Origin: Xylanimonas cellulosilytica
GTDB lineage: Bacteria; Actinomycetota; Actinomycetes; Actinomycetales; Actinomycetaceae
Assembly: GCA_001072465.1 (NCBI GenBank)
Contig: JVKM01000026.1
Coordinates: forward strand, 1-45,312
Direction: 5' to 3'
Length of the DNA stretch: 45,312 nt
A program made the translations under genes and the position numbers. The notes under the pieces were generated by a model. That model did no database searches. It was not told where the DNA came from and worked only from the letters and a program-made list of their open reading frames with translations. This document shows, piece by piece, positions 1 through 8,490 of this stretch (the first letter of the stretch is position 1; each line of letters starts with the position of its first letter).

Positions 1-48
1 TGGCCTGGTCTGGTTTTGTGGACCGGGTGTTTTGAGGGTTGTTGGTTG

Positions 49-870
49 TTATTGGTGGTGTTGTGCCCATTGGCGCGCGTATTGGTTGGGTGAGAGCCAG
101 TCCAGCGCGCTGTGGGGGTGCTCTTCATTGTAGCGCTGGGACCAAGCACCGATCAGGGCGCGCGCATGGTCAAGCCCTTCGAACATGTTGTCCTCCAGGA
201 GTTCATCACGCATCCGGTTGTGCAAGGACTCCACGAACCCGTTATGCCAGGGTTGGCCCGGCGGGATGAACGCTTGGAGCGTGTTGTGCTCGTTGGCCCA
301 GCGCCCCAAGGCGGCGGCGATGAATTCGGGCCCGTTATCGGCGCGCAGCACCTGGGGTGCCCCATGGGTTAGGGCAGCCAGGTCAAGCATTTCGATCACG
401 TCGGCGGCTCCCATGCGCCGCTCGACGCGGAAAGCCAGGTGCTGGCGCGTGAACTCATCGATGAGGTTACAGACCTTGAACACGCGCCCCCTCCAATCCG
501 AATCGAACTGGAAATCAATGGCCCACACCTGCCCCGGCGTACTAGCCTTGACCAGGCGCTGGAGGCGCGGCGCAGTGCGGGGCTTGGGGGCTTTGCGCGG
601 GCGCACGCGCAGTCCTTCGGTGCGCCACAAGCGCCGGAACGTATCACGCCCCACGACAACGCCCTCACTCTTGGCCCGCGCCCAGGCGCGTTTATAGCCC
701 CAGCGTCGATGCGTGGCGGCAAAATCGTTCATCCACTGGCGCACAGGCCCATGATCACGCAGCGTTTTCGCCCCGCCCGCCGCGCGGGCCCGGCAATACG
801 CTGACCGGGACAGCCCGGCAACGCGGCATGCAAGGCGCTGAGAAAACCCCTGGCCAACCAGGTAGCTCAC
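49..870 (-). CDS. IS3-family transposase OrfB (DDE integrase-like catalytic part)
   Basis: 273 residues from a GTG at 868-870; the natural product is probably the OrfAB frameshift fusion, because the frame stays open upstream to the slippery site. It has the N-terminal HTH_21-type region (about 30-90) and an rve integrase core. The catalytic triad is visible: Asp in VWAIDFQFD, Asp in LRADNGPEF, and Glu in NGFVESLHNRMRDELL, with about 35 residues between the second Asp and the Glu (DD35E). The C-terminal YNEEHPHSALDWLSPNQYA is typical of IS3 transposases. No internal stop or frameshift is seen, so the element is probably still active. Confidence 0.93.
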   Translation of the reverse strand: MSYLVGQGFSQRLACRVAGLSRSAYCRARAAGGAKTLRDHGPVRQWMNDFAATHRRWGYKRAWARAKSEGVVVGRDTFRRLWRTEGLRVRPRKAPKPRTAPRLQRLVKASTPGQVWAIDFQFDSDWRGRVFKVCNLIDEFTRQHLAFRVERRMGAADVIEMLDLAALTHGAPQVLRADNGPEFIAAALGRWANEHNTLQAFIPPGQPWHNGFVESLHNRMRDELLEDNMFEGLDHARALIGAWSQRYNEEHPHSALDWLSPNQYARQWAQHHQ

Positions 871-893
871 AGCCTCGTGCCTGCGCGCCGGGC

Positions 894-1181
894 TTAGAAG
901 TTTCCCTCCGCCAGCTCTCGCAACGCTGCCTTTTCTAGCTCTGCTTGGCCCAGCAACTGTTTGAGGCGCGCGTTTTGCTCACGCAACTCACGCAGTTCCT
1001 TGGCCTCACTACGATTCATTGACCCATAACGCTGACGCCACCGGCACAACGTCGCCTCACTGATACCCAGCACGCGGCAGGCCTGGGCCGTACTCATGCC
1101 CTCACCTCGCAACGCCTCGGCCTTCTCCAGCTTCACGACAATCTGCTCAGGCGTGTGCTTCGAGAACTTCCTCATGGTCAT
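894..1181 (-). CDS. IS3-family transposase OrfA (HTH/leucine-zipper protein)
   Basis: 95-residue DNA-binding subunit of the IS. Residues about 8-55 form a helix-turn-helix of the IS3 OrfA type (STAQACRVLGISEATLCRWR). Residues about 57-90 are a heptad-rich helix (KELRELREQNARLKQLLGQ) expected to dimerise. It ends in AEGNF, an ending common in the IS407-like group of IS3 elements (recalled from the family, not searched). The stop lies 23 bases before the first usable OrfB start, and OrfB is in the -1 frame, so the active transposase is expected to be an OrfAB fusion. OrfA alone usually acts as a repressor or modulator of transposition. Confidence 0.93.
   Translation of the reverse strand: MTMRKFSKHTPEQIVVKLEKAEALRGEGMSTAQACRVLGISEATLCRWRQRYGSMNRSEAKELRELREQNARLKQLLGQAELEKAALRELAEGNF
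900..906 (-). promoter_or_regulatory. Programmed -1 frameshift site of the IS
   Basis: On the minus strand the heptamer GGGAAAC lies near the end of orfA, phased as G_GGA_AAC in the OrfA frame. This fits the X_XXY_YYZ rule for tandem slippage. A -1 shift here continues as AAA CTT CTA AGC CCG, which is the open OrfB frame and gives the familiar LLSPARR-type OrfB beginning. Confidence 0.75.
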
Positions 1182-1258
1182 CCATTCTGCCCGGCCACAA
1201 GCAGCCGGGACTACTCAGAACAACCCTCTCAAAACAAACGGTCCGAAAAACCCAGACC

Positions 1259-3617
1259 CCTCCAGACTGATGCTGTCAGCGTTATTGTCATGTCGAGTAA
1301 ATTGACGAAATTGAAGCGCTGGTGGAAGTCTGCAACCGAAGATGACCGTGGGGACCTCGTAAAGTTCATGGCTAACTCGACCCTAGGTGAGGGAGAAGAC
1401 TTCGAGAACGATGAGGTTGATGGGTTCCTTGGTTCTCTCAATGATGAGGACCTCGCGAAGCTCGAAGAGATTACTTTTCCTCCTGGTCGCGCAGCGTATT
1501 CCTTGGATAGCCTGCAGAGGCTGACGGAACGCATGCTCGCTGATGGGTGCGATCTACATGAAGCGCGAAAGTGTGAGTTTGGCGTGAGTGACTCATGGGT
1601 TCCCAAACCTGACCCCATCGGTGCTCCCGTTGGCAATCCAGCGGTTGACCGTGTCATGAAGGAAGTGAATCGATGGCTGAAGATGGCCGTCGATCGCTGG
1701 GGTGTTCCCGAGGTTGTGAATATCGAGCATACGCGTAGTGGCATGATGTCTACGGAAAAAGCGCGTGAATTGATGGACTCGAATGCTGCGAGACAGAAGC
1801 GTATTGAAGCCTTGGCGCAGGAACTAGGAGCGCAGGCGTGTGGTAGTGGTAAGTTAAATCAGGTTACAAAAATTCGACTCTTAGCTGTTCAGCGCCAGGG
1901 ATGCAAGTGTTTGTACTGTGGAGATGCAATTAGTTTTGAAACCGCCGACATGGATCATATCGTTCCGCGTTCAGGGCTGGGATCAACCAATGATCGAAAC
2001 AATCTCGTTGCAGTCTGTCGTGAGTGTAATGAGAGCAAAAGGAATCAGCTGTTCTCTGAGTGGGCTAAAACGGGAGGACGCAAAGATAAGGTTTCGGTCG
2101 ACGACGTGATCGAACGTGTTTGGTCATGGGAACGGGACCCGGGGGTGAGTCCGAAGCAGCATAAGGCGTTCCGAGCCGAGGTTGTTGCACGCCTCAAGTC
2201 GAAGACTCCGGATCAAGAGTTCGATGCGCGATCGATGGAATCCGTGGGATGGATGGCGGTTGAGCTGGGCAAGCGTATCAGGGGATTCTTTGCGTCGGAG
2301 TATTCGGTGGATGACGGGTTGGTGCCTCCCTCGGTTGGGTTGTATCGAGGCCGCATTACTGCCGCCGCTCGCATTGTTTCGGGTTTCGAAGGTTGTGTGC
2401 GTCTCACTGGTGGCAATGGTAAGACGCGTCTCGATCGTAGACACCATGCAATGGACGCTCTCGTCATTGCGCTACTTGATGATCGCGTCGCACAATTGCT
2501 TGCACTGCGCGATAACCTGCGGTTTGCGCAGCTACTTACTAGTGGGTCAAATGAATGGAGACTGTATCTACAGTCCCACACTTCGGAAAATGCTTTGATG
2601 CACGCCTGGTCTCAGCATATGCAAGTTGCGGCGAAGAAGTTTAATGCCGCGCTCGAGAGTGGCATGGTGCGGTTCACCATGAATCAGCGTTTACGCCTTG
2701 GATCGAGCAGAGTGCACATGGACAGTGTTACCTCTTTTGAGCATGCGTATCTTGATCGAGATAGTGATCGAAAGCCGAAGGTTGATAAGAATGGAGTGCG
2801 AAAGGTCAAAGAGCATGGAGAGTTTCGTCTGTTGTCCGATCCGCTTCCAGTAGATCTTATCGATCGGGCAGAGACGCCCGCTCTATGGACGGCCCTTGTG
2901 AAGAATGAGAAGTTTGATCCGAAGTTGGGGCTTCCTGCAGACTCTGAGCGGACAATTGTCGTTCATGGGAGGAGTATTGGTCCCATGGATCGAATCCGGT
3001 TCTTCGGAGCTACTCCTGATGGGAAATGGTCAGCTTCAATGGCGGTTCGCGGCGGTTATGTGTCGATTAGCAATACGATTCACCATGTCCGCATATACAA
3101 GATTGCTGACGAGCCGGCGAGGTATGGAATGCTACGTGTCTACCAGGTTGATCTGCGGCGTGCGCGGGGGAAGGATTTATTCTCCTTCCCGATTCCCGCA
3201 TGCTCGATCTCAATGCGTACGGCCGATAAGGATATTCGGGAAGCGCTTCTTGCTGGTACAGCAGAGGAGATTGGCTGGGTTGCAGTCGGTGACGAATTAA
3301 GGGTTAACTCAGCGTTCTACAGCGAGAACAAAATTGGTAAATTCTTCAAGGAATATCCTGAAGCAGTCGAATGGCGCGTTGTTGGATTCGAGGGTCCCAC
3401 GAAAATTAACCTTCGCCCCATACGCATTTCAGAGGAGGGTTTCGATGAAGCGACTCCCAAGGAGGTTCGGGACATTGCGGGAAGCAGTGGTTCCTGGCGT
3501 GTCGCTATTAGCGCTTTGTTGGGGTGTGGAGGAGTTACCTTGATTCGTCGCAATGTTCTGGGTGAAGAACGGTGGAAGTCTCGTTCTGGTCTCCCATGCT
3601 GTACTGCTTTGGAGTAG
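1259..3617 (+). pseudogene. cas9: Type II-C Cas9, C-terminal part, disrupted by the IS
   Basis: About 785 codons of Cas9 remain in one open frame entering directly from the IS junction; II-C Cas9 proteins are usually about 1000-1150 residues. RuvC-I, the arginine-rich bridge helix and much of the recognition lobe are missing and presumably lie left of the window (bases 1-6 would be cas9). Present: RuvC-II with Glu at 1725 (VVNIEHTR), an HNH domain (CLYCG, DMDHIVPRSG with His near 1956, NNLVAVCREC, ESKRN), RuvC-III (RRHHAMDALVIALLD, about 2434-2478), then a long C-terminal PAM-interacting region. The in-frame ATG at 1290 could give a truncated protein without RuvC-I, so neither a working nuclease nor guide loading is expected. 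Base composition is clearly less GC-rich than the flanking chromosome. The end overlaps the region just before cas1. Confidence 0.93.
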
Positions 3618-3619
3618 CG

Positions 3620-4537
3620 ATGGACGGCAGCTGGCGTGTTATGGACTTCTCTGCATTTGATGGAGAGCTGCGGTCATGTCGCGGCGGTATCGAAGTGCAT
3701 TCGGCTAGTGGTGGCGTGCAGACTGTCCCTGTGGCGGATGTGGCGGTTGTCCTCATCGGTCTGCAGGTGGTGTTGAGTGCCTCCGTTCTTCACCGCCTGT
3801 GTGAGGCCGATGTTGCAGTTCTGTTTTGCGACTGGAGGGGTATTCCCGAAGGTGGTTGCTACTCGTGGTCCGAACACGGACGTGTTGCTGCCCGTCATCG
3901 TGCGCAGGCGGAGGTATCGCTGCCTCGGAAAAAGAATGCCTGGGCGCGTCTGGTTCGGGCGAAGATCGAGGGGCAGGCCTCGGTTCTGGAAAACCTCAAG
4001 ATTCGGGGAAGTGGTGAGCTCCTCGCGCTCGCGGACCAGGTTCGTTCGGGTGATCCTGGAAATGTTGAGGCCCGGGCTGCTCGGCTGTATTGGTCACGCG
4101 CCCTCGGAAAGGGTGTCGGGCGTCAGCCGGCAGCCGGCCAACTGATCGGTGCTAATGCCTGTTTGGATTACGGGTACTCAGTGTTGCGCGGGCATCTGAT
4201 GCGGGCTGTTCTTGCTGCGGGTTTGGCTCCGGCTCTCGGTGTTTTCCACCGTGGCCGGGGCAATGCGTTTGCCTTGGCCGACGACTTGATCGAACCTTTT
4301 AGACCAGCGATTGACGAGGTTGCTCTACAGCTGCCACCGACTGCTTCTCCTTCTGATCGCTCGGTGAAGCAACTTCTTGTGGCTGCTGCGTCGCAGCGCT
4401 TCGATGGAGATGGGCATGGTATCCCTGCCGTAGCTGAGGTTCTCGCGCAGTCTTTCGGTCGCTACGTGGAGGGAGATATAGATCGTCTGAATGTGCTGTC
4501 GTGGCAGGGGCCATCTGTTGTGGGTGTGGGAGATTGA
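3620..4537 (+). CDS. cas1: CRISPR-associated endonuclease Cas1 (type II)
   Basis: 305 residues; integrates new spacers together with Cas2 at the leader end of the array. The start is taken as ATG 3620, two bases after the cas9 stop, because MDGSWRVMDFS matches the usual Cas1 beginning; an upstream in-frame ATG at 3572 lies inside cas9. Predicted metal ligands are visible: Glu150 (NVEARAARLYW), His210 (VFHRGRGNAFALADD) and Glu225 (DDLIEPFRP). The length is normal for type II Cas1 and no damage is seen. Adaptation in type II systems also needs Cas9 for PAM choice, so with cas9 broken this gene is probably idle. It stops one base before the cas2 start. Confidence 0.95.
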   Translation: MDGSWRVMDFSAFDGELRSCRGGIEVHSASGGVQTVPVADVAVVLIGLQVVLSASVLHRLCEADVAVLFCDWRGIPEGGCYSWSEHGRVAARHRAQAEVSLPRKKNAWARLVRAKIEGQASVLENLKIRGSGELLALADQVRSGDPGNVEARAARLYWSRALGKGVGRQPAAGQLIGANACLDYGYSVLRGHLMRAVLAAGLAPALGVFHRGRGNAFALADDLIEPFRPAIDEVALQLPPTASPSDRSVKQLLVAAASQRFDGDGHGIPAVAEVLAQSFGRYVEGDIDRLNVLSWQGPSVVGVGD

Positions 4538-4538
4538 A

Positions 4539-4859
4539 ATGGCGGACGATGCAATGTGGTGTCTGGTTATGTTTGATCTCCCGGTGGAGACGAAGAAGCA
4601 GCGCCGCGAGGCAACGAGGTTCCGGCATGATTTGCTGGATTGGGGTTTCTCGATGGTCCAGTTCAGCGTGTACGTGAAGTATTGGCCTCTGGGCGGGCAG
4701 GATCATGCGACGTTGCGGGCGATTAAAAGTCACTTGCCGAGTGGAGGCAAGGTGAAGGTTCTGGGGCTGACGGATCGTCAGTGGGCCAGCGGCCTGCATT
4801 TTGTGCGCGCGGAGCCTAAAGATGATGGTCAGGCACCAGAGCAACTCATGATTTTCTGA
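4539..4859 (+). CDS. cas2: CRISPR-associated protein Cas2
   Basis: 106 residues; the structural partner of Cas1 in the spacer integrase. It starts at ATG 4539, right after the cas1 stop at 4535-4537, and the in-frame ATG at 4491 inside cas1 is discarded. The ferredoxin-like fold signature is clear: WCLVMFDLPVET (beta-1 with the conserved Asp), a helix RREATRFRHDLLDWGFSMVQFSVYVKYW, and a C-terminal GKVKVLGLTDRQW strand. The end at 4859 is 49 bases before the first repeat. It appears intact. Confidence 0.95.
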   Translation: MADDAMWCLVMFDLPVETKKQRREATRFRHDLLDWGFSMVQFSVYVKYWPLGGQDHATLRAIKSHLPSGGKVKVLGLTDRQWASGLHFVRAEPKDDGQAPEQLMIF

Positions 4860-4930
4860 CGTGCTTCCGTGAGAAAACGTTGCAATTTTGGGTAAAACCT
4901 ATCCACCTCAAGTATATCAAGGGGATAGGT
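4860..4930 (-). terminator. Leader of the II-C array and likely terminator of the crRNA transcript
   Basis: The 49 bases between cas2 and the first repeat are AT-richer than their surroundings and lie at the end where repeats are perfect, so this is the adaptation leader. On the minus strand, ACCTATCC of the last transcribed repeat (4923-4930) can pair with GGATAGGT just outside the array (4897-4904). Three further pairs can form inside the loop, and TTTT follows. This would stop pre-crRNA read-through into cas2. The U run is short, so termination strength is uncertain. Confidence 0.55.
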
Positions 4931-4944
4931 GACTGAATCCCAGC
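4909..4944 (-). promoter_or_regulatory. Promoter embedded in each CRISPR repeat (first repeat shown)
   Basis: Read on the minus strand the repeat ends CTTGATATACTTG. It contains an extended -10 box, TG-A-TATACT, two bases from the repeat end. Transcription would start a few bases into the adjacent spacer, giving each crRNA its own promoter as described for Neisseria II-C systems. The motif survives in the A-to-G variant repeats, where it reads GATATACTCG. No convincing -35 box is visible. The same element recurs in all 45 repeats. Confidence 0.6.
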
Positions 4945-7759
4945 GCTACGACCAGCTGGCCGAGGCGGCGGGCAAGTATATCAAGGGGATAGGTGACTGA
5001 ATCCCAGCAATATTTCCTGCATGATCTATGACAATCCAAGTATATCAAGGGGATAGGTGACTGAATCCCAGCGTCTCCTGCGAGGTCCTCACCACGGAGG
5101 CAAGTATATCAAGGGGATAGGTGACTGAATCCCAGCGCTGCCCGGCGCGGGCGGCGGCGTTACACAAGTATATCAAGGGGATAGGTGACTGAATCCCAGC
5201 GGAGAAACGCCATCTGGACTGGACTGCTCAAGTATATCAAGGGGATAGGTGACTGAATCCCAGCCGAGGCGTTCGGGGCCGACCTCGCGTGCCAAGTATA
5301 TCAAGGGGATAGGTGACTGAATCCCAGCTTCGTGTCCCTCATGATCGCGGGGCCTCCAAGTATATCAAGGGGATAGGTGACTGAATCCCAGCTCTGGTAG
5401 GTGGCCGTCGATCGGGCGGCCAAGTATATCAAGGGGATAGGTGACTGAATCCCAGCTCCACCTGTTTAGCTCGCTCATGGACTCCAAGTATATCAAGGGG
5501 ATAGGTGACTGAATCCCAGCTTCACGGTGACGTGCTGTACCCCCCACAAGTATATCAAGGGGATAGGTGACTGAATCCCAGCACGAGTCAATCCAGATGA
5601 CCGTTGACGTCAAGTATATCAAGGGGATAGGTGACTGAATCCCAGCTCGACTCGTGCGGTCACGTGTGGGTGAGCAAGTATATCAAGGGGATAGGTGACT
5701 GAATCCCAGCTGGGGACCGTTTCCCCTGCCGACATCTACAAGTATATCAAGGGGATAGGTGACTGAATCCCAGCAGGTGCCTGTTTCATGCATATACGCG
5801 TTCAAGTATATCAAGGGGATAGGTGACTGAATCCCAGCGCCCCGAGGCTGTGGCGCGTATGAACGCCAAGTATATCAAGGGGATAGGTGACTGAATCCCA
5901 GCGGGATGCCAAACATGCGTCCGACCGAGACAAGTATATCAAGGGGATAGGTGACTGAATCCCAGCGACGCCGAGCGCGCCGAATTCATCGCCGCAAGTA
6001 TATCAAGGGGATAGGTGACTGAATCCCAGCATCCAGGTAAAGCCGTCGGCCGTGATGTCAAGTATATCAAGGGGATAGGTGACTGAATCCCAGCGATGCC
6101 AGATGCGAGGCGGCCGGTATCGCAAGTATATCAAGGGGATAGGTGACTGAATCCCAGCCCCATCTGGACGTCCCGCACTGCAGCCTCAAGTATATCAAGG
6201 GGATAGGTGACTGAATCCCAGCACGCTGGTTGTGCGTTCGCGCCGAAGGAACAAGTATATCAAGGGGATAGGTGACTGAATCCCAGCGGGTCTTGTCGGC
6301 GAGGGCGGCGCGCTGCAAGTATATCAAGGGGATAGGTGACTGAATCCCAGCCCCGTTCGTGAAGATCGGGCGGCGCGTCCAAGTATATCAAGGGGATAGG
6401 TGACTGAATCCCAGCAGGGGGTGGAAGCATGAGTGTCCATCGTCAAGTATATCAAGGGGATAGGTGACTGAATCCCAGCCTAGACGACCTCGCCGGCCAC
6501 GATGACACAAGTATATCAAGGGGATAGGTGACTGAATCCCAGCGTGCTCGGCCTCGAGTGGAACGCCCCCGCAAGTATATCAAGGGGATAGGTGACTGAA
6601 TCCCAGCACTGGGCACGTTCACCGCCCGCGTTGCGCAAGTATATCAAGGGGATAGGTGACTGAATCCCAGCGGACGGGCACGAGGGCGGAAACGACGGCC
6701 AAGTATATCAAGGGGATAGGTGACTGAATCCCAGCATCGAAAACGCAGTAAAAGACGCCTTCGCAAGTATATCAAGGGGATAGGTGACTGAATCCCAGCG
6801 CAGGCCGGTGAGGAAGGCTTCCGCGTCCAAGTATATCAAGGGGATAGGTGACTGAATCCCAGCGGATCGTGGTGGGAAGTGATCGGCGATCCAAGTATAT
6901 CAAGGGGATAGGTGACTGAATCCCAGTGAAAACCCACGTCTTCCCGCTCTGAGAACAAGTATATCAGGGGGATAGGTGACTGAATCCCAGCAGGTCGATC
7001 AGGGTGCCGATCTCGTCGACGAGTATATCAAGGGGATAGGTGACTGAATCCCAGCGCGAGACCTTCCGAACGAGCGAAGCCACCGAGTATATCAAGGGGA
7101 TAGGTGACTGAATCCCAGCAGCATCATCGGCTGGCTCGGAAGCGGGCCGAGTATATCAAGGGGATAGGTGACTGAATCCCAGCCTAAAGCTCGCAGCCGC
7201 ACTCATTGCAGCAAGTATATCAAGGGGATAGGTGACTGAATCCCAGCCTCGCGGGGACGGCCTGCCAGCAGGCGCCGAGTATATCAAGGGGATAGGTGAC
7301 TGAATCCCAGCGATGACATTGCGGGAGAGTGCGGCTTTGCGAGTATATCAAGGGGATAGGTGACTGAATCCCAGCCCCTAGCCGCGGCCCTCGCCGAACT
7401 CACCGAGTATATCAAGGGGATAGGTGACTGAATCCCAGTGCGCTCTCGCGTCAGAACGGGGCGCGTGCAAGTATATCAACGGGATAGGTGGCTGAATCCC
7501 ATTTCGTGTCCGATGAAGCCACCGCGCAATCCAAGTATATCAAGGGGATAGGTGGCTGAATCCCAGTTCGCGACGTTGGTCGTGATGGCCTGCAGCAAGT
7601 ATATCAAGGGGATAGGTGACTGAATCCCAGCTCCCATACGTCTGGGGTGGCTCAGCAATCAAGTATATCAAGGGGATAGGTGACTGAATCCCAGCCGGTG
7701 TAATTCGTCCCGAGCGGATGACCCAAGTATATCAAGGGGATAGATGATTGATTTACAGT
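4909..7759 (-). CRISPR. Type II-C CRISPR array, 45 repeats
   Basis: Repeats of 36 bp, on the plus strand starting CAAGTATATCAAGGGG and ending GTGACTGAATCCCAGC, recur every 64 bp (spacers mostly 28, some 27 or 29). Stepping through the start positions gives 45 repeats and 44 spacers. Repeats are identical from cas2 until about 6950. After that they diverge: A to G in the second base at 7020, 7084, 7148, 7276, 7340 and 7404; several changes at 7468 and 7532; and a badly altered last copy at 7724. The decayed end is therefore cas-distal and new spacers enter next to cas2. Reverse-complemented, the repeat begins GCTGGGATTCAG and ends TTGATATACTTG, which resembles the C. diphtheriae Cas9 guide scaffold as I remember it. 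This indicates that crRNAs are made from the minus strand, toward cas2. Confidence 0.97.
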
Positions 7760-7811
7760 GGTTTCTCGCGTGAGCGGAATGAGCTCCGATCCGGAATCGC
7801 GCAATTTAATT

Positions 7812-7847
7812 GAGCATACAAAATGCTCCTGAACATCGTTCAGGAGC
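7812..7847 (-). terminator. Hairpin between the two CRISPR arrays
   Basis: GCTCCTGAAC and GTTCAGGAGC (7825-7834 and 7838-7847) form a 10-bp stem with a 3-base loop. On the minus strand it is followed by ATTTTGT. A second small stem, GAGCAT/ATGCTC (7812-7817, 7823-7828), is mutually exclusive with it. It could block transcription entering the II-C array from the right. No gene is seen that it would serve. Confidence 0.45.
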
Positions 7848-8104
7848 AAATGATAGCGAGAGGACATCTTGGTACATGGGGTCTTTACAGCCTGAAGCTG
7901 AAGGCAGTCCCGCACCCGAAGCTGCTGGAGCAGCTTCCTTTGAACGCTCTGTTACCAGACGTCCTACCGTATCCTCTCGCTGCGTCGATACTAGTCTCAA
8001 GGTTGGTTTCGGTCAAGAAAGACATGTAAACAACGCTCTCCTGCTGACACTGGTTGATCATAGTTTTCCCCTGAGCGCGGGGATGAGCCTTTGAGCTATA
8101 TGAA

Positions 8105-8149
8105 GTGAGGACATCCCAGCTGCCCGAAGGGGCTGCCTAATGTCCTCAC
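8105..8149. repeat. 45-bp hairpin in the I-E remnant
   Basis: GTGAGGACAT (8105-8114) and ATGTCCTCAC (8140-8149) form a perfect 10-bp outer stem around an inner CAGC..GGGGCTG region. The element breaks the expected repeat-spacer spacing of the I-E remnant, so it may be an insertion. There is no T run. The arm GTGAGGACAT recurs at 8483-8492 over the start of the next gene. Confidence 0.5.
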
Positions 8150-8490
8150 CGCTAGGGTACCGCACTCATGGAATGCGGACAATATTTCCTGCGTGGTTTT
8201 CCCCGCGTGAGCGGGGATTAGCCTGCTGTGAGGTCGGTTCTTGCCAAGTCGTTGCATGTTCCCTACGTGAGTGGGGATGAGCCCGAGCCGGGGTCAAACG
8301 AGGTGATGGCCTTCCCGTTTTCCCCGCGTGAGCGGGGATGAACCCCTCACCGGCCGTCAGAAAGTTTGGGTAATGGTTTGTTTTCCCGCGTGACTGAGGC
8401 CATACCAATGGGGCAGGTCCTTGCGCCCTCCGCTCTCCCTGCCGTATCCTGCTCGGCTACCCACAAGCAGATGAAGGAGAAGGTGAGGAC

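Larger units (their letters stand above)
7..1258 (-). mobile_element. IS3-family insertion sequence inside cas9
   Basis: A complete IS of about 1252 bp. The two ends are imperfect inverted repeats: the left reads GGTCTGGTTTTGTGGACC and the right, read inward, GGTCTGGGTTTTTCGGACC; similarity continues through a shared TTTTGAG..GGGTTGTT block (7-43 and 1219-1258). It is flanked on both sides by CCT (4-6 and 1259-1261), a 3-bp target duplication as expected for IS3 elements. It carries orfA and orfB on the minus strand with a slippery heptamer between them. The right flank runs straight into the cas9 reading frame, so the element interrupts that gene. All parts look intact, suggesting a recent insertion. 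Confidence 0.93.
7760..8402 (+). CRISPR. Decayed type I-E CRISPR array
   Basis: Copies of the 28-bp type I-E repeat (GTTTTCCCCGCGTGAGCGGG followed by GATGAGCC) occur at 8196-8223 and 8317-8344 (nearly perfect), 8256-8283 (altered), 8063-8089 (altered), 8380-8402 (broken end) and 7760-7787 (altered, directly joined to the last II-C repeat). Spacers between the best copies are 32 and 33 bp, as normal for I-E. No I-E cas genes are in the window. The 275 bases 7788-8062 hold no recognisable gene or repeat except a hairpin at 7825-7847. Confidence 0.85.

Noticed and set aside
1155-1258. Apparent cas9 start inside the IS
   Set aside because: These codons are IS end sequence read through into the cas9 frame; the true N-terminus is cut off by the insertion.
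4491-4538. Upstream extension of cas2 into cas1
   Set aside because: The added 16 residues do not belong to the Cas2 fold; ATG 4539 gives the canonical beginning.
5365-7658. Minus-strand open frames running through the CRISPR array
   Set aside because: Their proteins are repeats of the translated CRISPR repeat (WDSVTYPLDIL and similar), not genes.
7823-8029. Small open frame (68 codons) between the CRISPR arrays, with AGGAGCAAATG near an internal start
   Set aside because: Several frames are open here at once, the apparent ribosome site is one arm of a hairpin, and the protein matches nothing recognisable.
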